A DNA stretch of 5,347 nucleotides from Oscillospiraceae bacterium (GTDB taxonomy: Bacteria > Bacillota > Clostridia > Oscillospirales > Ruminococcaceae): contig DNUB01000184.1 of assembly GCA_003508605.1 (NCBI GenBank), forward strand, positions 1-5,347, read 5' to 3'. Both the position numbers and the translations under genes were made by a program. Below, piece by piece: positions 1 through 5,347 of this stretch. The notes below the pieces were generated by a model. It had not been told where the DNA came from. It searched no databases and was given only the letters and a program-made list of their open reading frames with translations. Each line of letters begins with the position of its first letter. The first letter of the stretch is position 1.

Positions 1-753
1 GGGCGTTGCCCCTCATTGAATAATGATTCTTACAAAAAATATTATAATGAAAATCCGGCAGGAGCGATTGAAAATGTTTGTGATTCCTTGGATAGCTACA
101 TAGAGTATGCTGAAAAACGAGATATGGCGGGATTTACAAATTCAGCAAACTTGGGAGTTTCTCCTCTTGCGGTTGACGGCAATCCATACAGAGTGGTTTA
201 CTATGTAAATACACCGTTGGCTATGCAGGAAAACAGTTATTATTGCGGTCCTGCCTGCGTATATATGTCCATAGAGGGAATTAGAAAGCATATGCCATCG
301 TCGGTAAAAAGCGGGATAGTAAATTCACAAAGTAAAAATGCTGCCGCCATGGGAACTAATTCAACCTATGGAACTTCAGAAGGAGCTATAAGAGATCGTA
401 TGACAGCTATGCTCGATGGCAAGCGATATGCAATGGATTATAAATATCTTAATGGCGGTGGATATAACTTCACTCAGGATGAATTTATTACGTATATAAA
501 AAACAGCCTTGCTAAAAACGGACCTGTGATTGTTTTGATAAATATGCCGTTTTTAAAATATTATGCTAATACCAAATACCCCTACACCAGTGGGCATTAT
601 GTAGTAGTTTATGAATGTGTCGAATCAACCGATAATGTGTATTTTTCTGTAAAGGATCCGAATAATTGGAATAATGGTAATCTTTGTGGAAGTCATACTA
701 TAACCGCTGTAAATTTGTATTCGTGTTTCACAGCAATGTCATGGATGAAATAA
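1..753 (+). CDS. C39-like (papain-fold) cysteine peptidase, 5' end cut by window edge
   Basis: The frame is open from the first base, and the earliest possible start (TTG at 16) has no ribosome binding site. The gene therefore almost certainly begins outside the window, and any signal peptide or propeptide is not visible. Counting from the TTG codon, Q71 lies six residues before C77 in the motif YYCGPAC, followed by H194 in GHYVVV and D214 in KDPNN. This Gln-Cys-His-Asp layout is that of the C39-like peptidase superfamily (Peptidase_C39_2 type), where Cys attacks the peptide bond and Gln forms the oxyanion hole. No ABC-transporter domain is attached, so it is not a bacteriocin exporter of the usual C39 kind. 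Bases are more AT-rich than in the sigma and phosphoribosyltransferase genes. It is followed after 24 bases by a lipoprotein gene on the same strand, probably one transcript, so an extracytoplasmic role is plausible. The substrate is unknown. An inactive family member is unlikely because all four key residues are present. Confidence 0.5.
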   Translation, partial: GRCPSLNNDSYKKYYNENPAGAIENVCDSLDSYIEYAEKRDMAGFTNSANLGVSPLAVDGNPYRVVYYVNTPLAMQENSYYCGPACVYMSIEGIRKHMPSSVKSGIVNSQSKNAAAMGTNSTYGTSEGAIRDRMTAMLDGKRYAMDYKYLNGGGYNFTQDEFITYIKNSLAKNGPVIVLINMPFLKYYANTKYPYTSGHYVVVYECVESTDNVYFSVKDPNNWNNGNLCGSHTITAVNLYSCFTAMSWMK

Positions 754-760
754 ATATAAA

Positions 761-768
761 GGAGGAAA
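761..768 (+). promoter_or_regulatory. Ribosome binding site of the lipoprotein gene
   Basis: GGAGGAAA is a near-perfect anti-16S match, but 12 bases separate GGAGG from the ATG at 778, longer than the usual 5-9. No alternative start lies closer, so the ATG at 778 is kept. Confidence 0.5.
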
Positions 769-777
769 CCAACAACC

Positions 778-1605
778 ATGAATAAAATAACAAAAAACAC
801 CGTTTCGGCTTTTTTGATTTTCGTAATGACTGTTTCTGCAACGGCTTGTCAACAAGCTCTGCCGAATGACGGCATCAATACCGGCACATCTGCTCCCGGA
901 ACAAGTCAGGAGGCGGTAACCGCTGTCGAAACCGTTGCAGATATCGGAATCACAGGCACGGAGTCGGAGAATGCCGAACAAAAAGAGCTTGGCTATAACT
1001 CGGATAAGCATATTGAGTTATGTGTCTCCGAAATCAAGGCAGGCGGGGAAACATACGAGATAAAAACCTTTTTGTACGACCGCATAAGCGAAACGTCCGG
1101 CGAGGCAAGCGGAGACGTCGCCTTTGGTCTGTATAAGAACGGCAAGCTGATAAATACTGTTGCACCTATAATAGGATCTATGGGGCAGGCGGGAAAAAAA
1201 TACAGCAAAGATCGGATTGGCGATTATTTTAGCATTATAAGTCTTGACGGCGGTCAGGCTTTTGCTGCTGCATACCCTGAGGATAACGGCTTAACGACGG
1301 CTCTTTTCCTAACGGTTAAGGACGGTAAGCTTGTCCTGATGGAACGGTACTATAGCGATGAAGAAAAAAAGCAGCTGGAAAAGGACGATCCCCACGATCA
1401 CCCCGAAACCGAAAAATATTGTTTTAATCTTCCCGGTAAATTCGAGGTAAAGGGAAACAGCATTATTTGCAAATCGGATAAGGAAATAACCGAAGCGGAC
1501 GGCAGCATCTACGCCGCAGGAGAAATTTCTCTTGCTTTTGATTTTGAAAATTACACCGTAAAATGTGAGAAGGAAGAGTATGTGGGATTGGTTTACTTTG
1601 GTTAA
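778..1605 (+). CDS. Secreted lipoprotein of unknown function
   Basis: The 275-residue product begins with K3 and K6, a hydrophobic stretch at about residues 9-22 and a lipobox-like ATAC ending at C24. This is the pattern of a type II signal peptide, although Ala rather than Leu/Val at -3 is weaker than consensus. After C24 comes a low-complexity Thr/Ser/Gly/Ala/Glu linker to about residue 68, typical of proteins tethered outside the membrane. The remainder (about 75-275) looks like a mostly beta domain with repeated 'K-N-G-K-L' and 'K-D-G-K-L' hairpin turns (K120-L124, K181-L185) and an acidic/His cluster D203-E210 (DDPHDHPE) that could bind metal. I do not recognise the family. It sits 24 bases after the cysteine peptidase gene and before a terminator, so the two are likely co-transcribed. 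The lipoprotein could be a partner, substrate or inhibitor of the peptidase, but the sequence does not say which. Confidence 0.5.
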   Translation: MNKITKNTVSAFLIFVMTVSATACQQALPNDGINTGTSAPGTSQEAVTAVETVADIGITGTESENAEQKELGYNSDKHIELCVSEIKAGGETYEIKTFLYDRISETSGEASGDVAFGLYKNGKLINTVAPIIGSMGQAGKKYSKDRIGDYFSIISLDGGQAFAAAYPEDNGLTTALFLTVKDGKLVLMERYYSDEEKKQLEKDDPHDHPETEKYCFNLPGKFEVKGNSIICKSDKEITEADGSIYAAGEISLAFDFENYTVKCEKEEYVGLVYFG

Positions 1606-1660
1606 TCGAGAGGGATAATCAAAAGCCTTGCCCCAATTTTAAGACTATTATTGCAATTTA

Positions 1661-1689
1661 GAGGGAAACCATCAGGGTTTCCCTCTTTT
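1661..1689 (+). terminator. Rho-independent terminator of the peptidase-lipoprotein transcript
   Basis: A perfect 10-bp stem (GAGGGAAACC, 1661-1670, with GGTTTCCCTC, 1676-1685) encloses a five-base loop and is followed by TTTT. An extra A-T pair (1660 with 1686) can extend it. It lies 55 bases after the lipoprotein stop and between convergent genes. On the minus strand the same hairpin lies about 80 bases beyond the stop at 1764, but there it is followed by TAAATTGC rather than a T-run, so it would be a weak terminator for the sigma operon. Confidence 0.5.
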
Positions 1690-1763
1690 CCGAAAGCGGA
1701 TACAGTCAATGTGTTTCGCAGCTTTTATGAATACGGGTCTTGCACGGAGGTTTTATTTCCGCA

Positions 1764-3767
1764 TCAGAACCGATTGTCATTGTCAAGCTGAACCTCCTCC
1801 GGCATATCAAGCTTTAATTCATATCTCTTGCCTTCCGTGTCATGAACAAACAAACGGTCTTCATTTACTCTCAAGGTATTATCGAATTTGCCGTTACTGC
1901 CTGAAAGAGTATAGTATTTTTCATTGGCATGATCAAAAATCTTTATGGCATATGTGGGTAAAGAGTCCTCTCCCATATCCATTACGTTTGAAAAGGTTAC
2001 ACAGCAAAGCTCCCTTTTTCCGTCCCCGTTAAGGTCGCACAAATAAATGTCGGATATATTGTTATCTCCGTAAAGAAAATGCCGATAATCTCCCTGAAAT
2101 TTTTCACGGATAGCGATATTGTCGTTATTGGACGCATAATCGGCGGAGTCATGATTCTTATAATAGGTAACCATAAACGTTTCGCCGTCAACGGTAAAGA
2201 AAATATTATTTATATCGCTGCTGTAGTCGGAATTAAAATTCGGCACTCTTATAACGTTTTTATCCTTATACTTACCGTCGTCGCAGTCCATTTTCATAAT
2301 CCTTACCCGTTCGCCGTCGGATACAAGCTCAGGGTCAATAGCGTTAATATAACAGTCCATCATATCAAGGGTCAGCTCCTTTACGGAAAGAGGTTCGCAT
2401 TCGCCGTCCCCGTGATAATACATATCAAATTCCCACTTACAAACCATAAGCTTACCGTCATTTTCCGACAGCGTGTAGTCGCAGTATCCTCGGTCGTTTA
2501 AAGTATAGCTCATATTATTTGCAATATCAAAGACCATAATCAGCTCATTGACTATACCCGAGCCGAGAGACATCTGCATGCAGATTTCCCGCTTTCCGTC
2601 GCCGTTCAGATCACAAAGATAGGTTTGAGCAAAATTAAGGTAAAAACCCGTGCCCCCCAATATACCCTGCTTTTCTCTTTCGGCTTGATCCGAGCGGGCG
2701 GCGTACAGAACTCCGTCCTCTATAAAAAAGCTGAGATGCTCAAACTCGCCCATAGTGAATTTGACCTTTACCGCAGGATATGCAGCATCCTTGAAGCCAA
2801 GCTCCTCTGCAATGCCGATAAGCTTCTTTGACTCAATTTCTATAGACGGACGTTTTCCGACGCCTTCCTCCTTAAGCTTTTCCTCAAGCTCACTGTAGAC
2901 GCTTTCGTTAAATTTTGCGGGAGCTGCGACGCCCTTCGTGTTTTCTTTGTAAACAAAAGGTTCGTTTTCATCGCCGGGTACGGGATAGCGTCCTTCGTAA
3001 TCGTTTACCGTATAATATGCGCCCGTGCCGTATGTTTCTTCGGGATAACTGTCGCTGTACTGATTGAGGAAGAAAACCCACCTATCTCCTTTGATCATAG
3101 GGGTAAGCTGAGAAAAGGAATACAGTCCTCCTTCCGCCTTAACATAGCTTTGCGCAATTACTATTTCGTCTCCCTCGTAAACCTTGCTGTTGGTTTTCAG
3201 AACCTTTTCCACTTTTAAGGTGTTAAAGGAAATATACTTATTGAAATATCCCGCAAGCATGGCTTTCAGAAAATCGGGGCGTTCCGTGCCATCCACAGAC
3301 TGATAGGTATCGTCCGTAAATGTTCCCATAACGATAAGGCTGCTGTCTGCCGCAAGCTCGTCATAGCTTTTATATTTGGATTCGTTCAAGACCTGGGGAT
3401 ACAGATCGCATTGATATTGTATCGGAACGTCGGCGTAATCGTCGTCATAGGGGTAGACAAGGTAAACGTTATCGGGATAGCGGCTTTCGTTCTGCACCTC
3501 TGCGGTGGTGGAATAGTTGACGTTATTTTCGTCTGCGTCGGGTTCCCGGGGGGTGAGGGTGATTTTTGGCAAACGGTCGATATTAAGTGCCGCCGCAGTT
3601 ACCGCCGCCGCTAAGACAATACAGGCTGCGGCTGTACAGAAGGGTCTTATGCGGGTTTTCCCGGGCGTTACAATTACGGGGGCGACGGCTTTCTCACTTT
3701 GCTTTGCCTCTGCTATCATATTCTCATCGATATCGGACAGTACCTCAAAAAATTCTTCACCTTTCAT
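1764..3767 (-). CDS. Single-pass membrane anti-sigma-like protein with large calcium-loop ectodomain
   Basis: This 667-residue protein probably controls the adjacent ECF sigma factor. Residues 1-41 form a short acidic-then-basic cytoplasmic segment beginning MKGEEFFEVLSDIDE. Residues 42-61 form one Ala/Val-rich membrane helix preceded by K37, R39 and R41, which predicts N-in, C-out. After a variable linker (62-130), residues about 132-262 form a domain with 'SSLIVMGTF' and 'LTPMIKGDRWVFFL', a pattern I recall from clostridial proteins next to ECF sigma genes. Two related copies of another domain follow (about 345-470 and 523-655). Each is centred on YLCDLNGDGKRE (383-394 and 575-586), a DxNxDG calcium-loop-like motif of FG-GAP/VCBS or dockerin style, with Cys on both sides. 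The zinc anti-sigma motif HxxxCxxC is absent. The ATG directly follows the sigma TGA, and the ribosome site AAAGGA (3777-3782) lies inside the sigma gene. The regulator role comes from context and is inferred; the signal sensed is unknown. Confidence 0.5.
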   Translation of the reverse strand: MKGEEFFEVLSDIDENMIAEAKQSEKAVAPVIVTPGKTRIRPFCTAAACIVLAAAVTAAALNIDRLPKITLTPREPDADENNVNYSTTAEVQNESRYPDNVYLVYPYDDDYADVPIQYQCDLYPQVLNESKYKSYDELAADSSLIVMGTFTDDTYQSVDGTERPDFLKAMLAGYFNKYISFNTLKVEKVLKTNSKVYEGDEIVIAQSYVKAEGGLYSFSQLTPMIKGDRWVFFLNQYSDSYPEETYGTGAYYTVNDYEGRYPVPGDENEPFVYKENTKGVAAPAKFNESVYSELEEKLKEEGVGKRPSIEIESKKLIGIAEELGFKDAAYPAVKVKFTMGEFEHLSFFIEDGVLYAARSDQAEREKQGILGGTGFYLNFAQTYLCDLNGDGKREICMQMSLGSGIVNELIMVFDIANNMSYTLNDRGYCDYTLSENDGKLMVCKWEFDMYYHGDGECEPLSVKELTLDMMDCYINAIDPELVSDGERVRIMKMDCDDGKYKDKNVIRVPNFNSDYSSDINNIFFTVDGETFMVTYYKNHDSADYASNNDNIAIREKFQGDYRHFLYGDNNISDIYLCDLNGDGKRELCCVTFSNVMDMGEDSLPTYAIKIFDHANEKYYTLSGSNGKFDNTLRVNEDRLFVHDTEGKRYELKLDMPEEVQLDNDNRF
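2010..2045 (-). repeat. Second copy of the coding repeat YLCDLNGDGKRE
   Basis: This encodes residues 575-586 of the membrane protein. The 12 amino acids match residues 383-394 exactly, while the DNA differs at nine of 36 positions, all silent. The motif supplies D578, N580 and D582-G583 of a calcium-type loop, with C577 before it and C588 after it. Confidence 0.5.
2586..2621 (-). repeat. First copy of the coding repeat YLCDLNGDGKRE
   Basis: This encodes residues 383-394, with loop residues D386, N388 and D390-G391 and flanking C385 and C396. It is the centre of the first of two homologous ectodomain units. In both copies a segment with 'hydrophobic-FD-x-A-N-x-x-x-YTL' follows (about 411-423 and 609-621), so the repeat is a whole domain and not only the loop. 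Confidence 0.5.
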
Positions 3768-4325
3768 TCATATCATTCCTTTCTTTTCAAGATGCTGCTT
3801 CAGCTTTTTTCGCATACGGTTCAGGCTTACGGAAACATTGTTTTCCGTAAGACCGCTGTCAAGAGCTATTTCCCTTACGCTGTCGCAGTACCAATAACGG
3901 CGGATAAAGATATTCCGTTTTTTTGACGGCAGCTTTCGGAGGAATCCGTTAATCTCCTCGATAAGCTCTTTTCGCTCCTGCTCAAGCTCTACGGAGGAAT
4001 TATCGGGGATAATCTCGGAAAGCTCGTCAAGCACAGGTCCGATTTGTCCGCCGCCCCTTTTTTCCGAAAGTCGGTATCTTGCCTTATTTATGGCGAGATT
4101 TCGGGTCAGCTTGCCCAGAAATGCGGAAAGCTTTTCGGGTTTATATGGGGGAATAAGCTCCCAGGCCTTCAAAAACGCATCGTTGACGCATTCCTCCGAG
4201 TCCTCCCTTGAGCCTAATATATTCATGGCGATTTTGGAGCAGTATGCGCCGTATTCCCGGGAAACGGCTTTTAACGCAGTCTCGTCTCGGTTTAAGAAAA
4301 GCTGTATTATCTGATCGCTTTCCAC
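3768..4325 (-). CDS. ECF-type RNA polymerase sigma factor (sigma-70 family)
   Basis: This 185-residue protein directs RNA polymerase to a dedicated promoter set. Region 2 spans about residues 19-83. It includes 'SEECVNDAFLKAWELIPP' (43-60), typical of the region 2.2 core-binding helix, and 'FLGKLTRNLAINKARY' (69-84), typical of region 2.3/2.4 contacting the -10. A short linker (about 88-118) precedes region 4 (about 120-181). There 'LPSKKRNIFIRRYWYCDSVREIALDSGLTENNVSVSLNRMRKKL' forms the helix-turn-helix that reads the -35. The regions 1, 3.0 and 3.1 found in housekeeping sigma factors are missing, as expected for ECF members. I chose GTG at 4325 over the in-frame ATG at 4376 because AGAGGTGAG (4329-4337) sits five bases before it, and the 17 extra residues would cover the likely promoter. 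The stop TGA abuts the ATG of the membrane protein, so sigma and regulator are probably made in a fixed ratio. Autoregulation is likely but unproven. Confidence 0.5.
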   Translation of the reverse strand: MESDQIIQLFLNRDETALKAVSREYGAYCSKIAMNILGSREDSEECVNDAFLKAWELIPPYKPEKLSAFLGKLTRNLAINKARYRLSEKRGGGQIGPVLDELSEIIPDNSSVELEQERKELIEEINGFLRKLPSKKRNIFIRRYWYCDSVREIALDSGLTENNVSVSLNRMRKKLKQHLEKKGMI

Positions 4326-4328
4326 AGG

Positions 4329-4337
4329 CTCACCTCT
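4329..4337 (-). promoter_or_regulatory. Ribosome binding site that fixes a GTG start for the sigma gene
   Basis: On the minus strand this reads AGAGGTGAG, with GAGGTG ending five bases before GTG at 4325. The upstream in-frame ATG at 4376 has no purine-rich site at a suitable distance (the preceding bases are TTTTGTGT), so the GTG is preferred. Confidence 0.5.
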
Positions 4338-4365
4338 TTTATGAAAATTCGTATACTTGTTTTCA

Positions 4366-4399
4366 CTTATATACACAAAATTCAGAATGAAATCTTACA
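4366..4399 (-). promoter_or_regulatory. Candidate promoter of the sigma/anti-sigma operon, possibly ECF-type
   Basis: On the minus strand TGTAAG (4394-4399) is followed after 17 bases by GTGTATATAAG (4366-4376). The TGTAA block resembles the TGWAAC-like -35 of many ECF promoters, and GTGTAT stands where CGTC would be. Read as a sigma-A site instead, TGT-GTATAT is a fair extended -10, but no good TTGACA lies 17 bases upstream. This fits an autoregulated ECF promoter only loosely. It would give a leader of about 35 bases before the ribosome site. Confidence 0.5.
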
Positions 4400-4420
4400 G
4401 AAACGGAGGAAAGTTTTGCT

Positions 4421-4459
4421 AAAAATTATTGCCCCGCATAAGGCGGGGCAATAATTTTT
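4421..4459 (-). terminator. Strong hairpin terminator of the phosphoribosyltransferase-like gene
   Basis: The 17 bases 4421-4437 are the exact reverse complement of 4443-4459, leaving a five-base loop (4438-4442). The inner stem GCCCCGC/GCGGGGC is GC-rich, and the outer part is A/T with a T-run on each strand, so it can stop transcription both ways. On the minus strand it follows the stop at 4520 by about 60 bases, the extra distance being caused by the 47-bp duplication. It also insulates the sigma operon promoter from upstream read-through. Confidence 0.5.
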
Positions 4460-4483
4460 TTAAAAATAAAAGCTATATCTTTG
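4437..4483. repeat. 47-bp tandem duplication, copy 1 (contains terminator half)
   Basis: Starts CATAAGGCGGGGCAATAA and ends CTATATCTTTG. It is identical to the adjoining copy at 42 of 47 positions. It includes the loop and one arm of the terminator, plus a relic of the last 11 coding bases (reading CAAAGATATAG on the minus strand) lying beyond the true stop codon. Confidence 0.5.
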
Positions 4484-4530
4484 CATAAGGCAAAACAATA
4501 ATTTTTTTAAAAATAAAAACTATATCTTTG
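4484..4530. repeat. 47-bp tandem duplication, copy 2 (contains the CDS end)
   Basis: Directly abuts copy 1. Differences are AAAA at 4492-4495 against GGGG at 4445-4448, and A at 4519 against G at 4472. Its last 11 bases are the functional 3' end of the phosphoribosyltransferase-like gene, stop codon at 4520-4522. It has no self-complementary hairpin of its own. Confidence 0.5.
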
Positions 4531-5158
4531 AATAACCGTAAGCGTTAATCAAAGCGTCAACCTTCTGCTTATTGCGGCACATGGGACATTCGGCGGCGGA
4601 ATGGCTTTCATATCCGGGGATATCGCTGGGCGTAAACAGGGTCTTTATCTTAACGCCGTTTACCTCGTCAATGGCGCTGAACAAAGCCGCAACGCTTACC
4701 AAATTGCCGCTGTAATACTTAAGGCATTCCATTGATTTGCTTATCGTCCAGCCCGTGGACGCACTTGAAATCAGCAAAAGAATGTTCTTGTTCCAGATCA
4801 TATGCTGTGAATCGTCTCTGAATATCATCTGATTATTGCTGTCCATTTCGGGAGTTATTACGCATATATCGTTGTCATAGTTTATGGAATGGGTGGAACC
4901 CGTGCTGAGCTTTTCCGCAAGGAATGCGCCTATCATCTGGGTTCCCTCCAGGCAGACTATAGTATCGATAGGAGTGCCCGAATAAATAGTTTCAAACTCT
5001 GCGGCGGTTTCTCTTGCGTTTTTCAGCTTGCGCTTCATCTTGTTTAAATCCACATAGTAATTGACATGGGAATGGTTGGTTGCAAAGTGACCGGGGATAA
5101 CCGACAGCTTTATGTGCTTGTGCTTTCCGTATTTGATTTCTGTTGCTCTTGATTCCAT
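4520..5158 (-). CDS. Orotate phosphoribosyltransferase-like protein with CPMC tail
   Basis: This 212-residue protein is probably cytoplasmic, with no signal peptide or membrane helix. It has a type I phosphoribosyltransferase-like core. 'IDTIVCLEGTQMIGAFLAEKL' (64-84) matches the first strand-helix unit. 'NILLLISSASTGWTI' (125-139), followed by 'SMECLKYYSGNLVSVAALFSAI' (142-163), stands where the PRPP-binding loop and next strand lie. The usual two acidic residues before the loop are replaced (I130, S131, S132), although S134-T135-G136 and T138 remain. The N-terminal 'IPGHFATNHSHVNYY' (21-35) and C-terminal 'ECPMCRNKQKVDALINAYGYSKI' (190-212) are features I recall from a conserved clostridial family annotated as orotate phosphoribosyltransferase. 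C191 and C194 could bind metal. Real OPRT activity in pyrimidine synthesis is doubtful given the altered motif and the lack of any pyr neighbour; a nucleotide-binding regulatory or salvage role is an alternative. It is a single-gene transcript with its own promoter and terminator. Confidence 0.5.
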   Translation of the reverse strand: MESRATEIKYGKHKHIKLSVIPGHFATNHSHVNYYVDLNKMKRKLKNARETAAEFETIYSGTPIDTIVCLEGTQMIGAFLAEKLSTGSTHSINYDNDICVITPEMDSNNQMIFRDDSQHMIWNKNILLLISSASTGWTISKSMECLKYYSGNLVSVAALFSAIDEVNGVKIKTLFTPSDIPGYESHSAAECPMCRNKQKVDALINAYGYSKI

Positions 5159-5169
5159 AATGAATTATA

Positions 5170-5176
5170 CCCCTTT
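5170..5176 (-). promoter_or_regulatory. Ribosome binding site of the phosphoribosyltransferase-like gene
   Basis: AAAGGGG on the minus strand lies 11 bases before ATG at 5158, slightly far. The spacer contains TATAAT by chance of composition; the better promoter lies upstream at 5214-5242. No closer in-frame start is available downstream before the conserved N-terminal motif. Confidence 0.5.
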
Positions 5177-5213
5177 CAGATTTAGCGGCGCATTTAAAAA
5201 TTACCGCATAAAT

Positions 5214-5242
5214 ATAATATCACATTGTACGAAAAAAATCAA
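5214..5242 (-). promoter_or_regulatory. Sigma-A type promoter of the phosphoribosyltransferase-like gene
   Basis: On the minus strand TTGATT (5237-5242), a 17-base spacer and TATTAT (5214-5219), with TGA just before the -10 giving an extended -10. Spacing is optimal. The expected start of transcription near 5207 leaves a leader of about 48 bases, with no obvious riboswitch fold. Bases 5243-5347 upstream are AT-rich and hold no gene that I can support. Confidence 0.5.
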
Positions 5243-5347
5243 TTCAAATCGGAAAATTTATCACCTTTGCACAAATTCGCCCCGCTTATTTTTCTGTCTA
5301 AGCTTTATATATTTTCTGATTTTCGTTGATTTTTGTTAAATATAGAC

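Noticed and set aside
1..753. Bacteriocin-processing ABC exporter
   Set aside because: The fold motif is shared, but there are no membrane segments or ATP-binding motifs in the visible 250 residues and no precursor peptide with a GG leader nearby.
739..1208. Minus-strand frames of 90 and 71 codons
   Set aside because: They are opposite the lipoprotein gene, which has a lipobox, a ribosome site and a terminator.
1709..2501. Plus-strand open frames of 107 and 140 codons
   Set aside because: They lie opposite the long membrane-protein gene, have no ribosome sites and read as low-quality sequence; antisense shadows.
3517..3926. Several overlapping plus-strand frames rich in Ser, Phe and Arg
   Set aside because: They are antisense to the sigma factor and the start of the membrane protein, both of which have clear protein-family features.
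4437..4530. Template/variable repeat pair of a diversity-generating retroelement, suggested by the A/G-only differences
   Set aside because: No reverse transcriptase or accessory gene is present, the copies abut directly, and most adenines are unchanged between them.
5164..5169. TATAAT just before the phosphoribosyltransferase-like start as the -10 element
   Set aside because: It would give a leaderless transcript without its own ribosome site; the site at 5214-5242 has both boxes at ideal spacing.
5112..5339. 75-codon plus-strand frame at the right edge
   Set aside because: It starts inside the phosphoribosyltransferase-like gene on the other strand, runs through its promoter, and has no ribosome site.
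5296..5347. Short inverted repeat GTCTA...TAGAC in the AT-rich right edge
   Set aside because: Only five bases match and they are 42 bases apart; expected by chance.

Overview
The window looks like a chromosomal segment from an anaerobic Clostridia genome, probably of the Ruminococcus/Oscillospiraceae type. This rests on moderate-to-low GC, strong GGAGG-type ribosome binding sites, use of a GTG start, an ECF sigma factor followed by a one-helix 'anti-sigma plus large ectodomain' protein, and a phosphoribosyltransferase-like family with a CPMC tail that I recall from this group. The genus is inference. There are five protein genes and no RNA gene, IS element or CRISPR array. No gene-free stretch exceeds about 200 bases.

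Left block (1-1690, + strand): a C39-like/papain-fold cysteine peptidase whose 5' end lies outside the window is followed after 24 bases by a secreted lipoprotein. The pair ends at a perfect hairpin terminator. The peptidase gene is visibly more AT-rich than the genes to its right.

Central block (1764-4325, - strand): a two-gene operon reads right to left. It encodes an ECF sigma factor and then a 667-residue single-pass membrane protein. The sigma stop codon directly abuts the ATG of the second gene, which suggests translational coupling. The second protein has a short cytoplasmic N-terminus that lacks the zinc anti-sigma motif, one transmembrane helix and a very large outer part. The outer part carries two copies of a domain built around an identical 12-residue calcium-loop-like segment flanked by cysteines. 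The likely reading is a sigma factor controlled by a membrane-bound co-regulator with a built-in extracellular sensor, whose signal is unknown.

Right block (4421-5242, - strand): a stand-alone gene encodes an orotate-phosphoribosyltransferase-like protein with a degenerate PRPP motif. It has its own good sigma-A type promoter (TTGATT, 17 bases, TATTAT with an extended -10) and a strong hairpin terminator. A 47-bp tandem duplication covers its last codons and half of the terminator. The two copies differ at only five positions, all G versus A, and four of these are adjacent in the hairpin stem.

The most distinctive items are the sigma factor/sensor pair with its cysteine-flanked twin loops and the duplicated, recoded terminator arm. 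All functional assignments come from reading motifs by eye; no database search was run.
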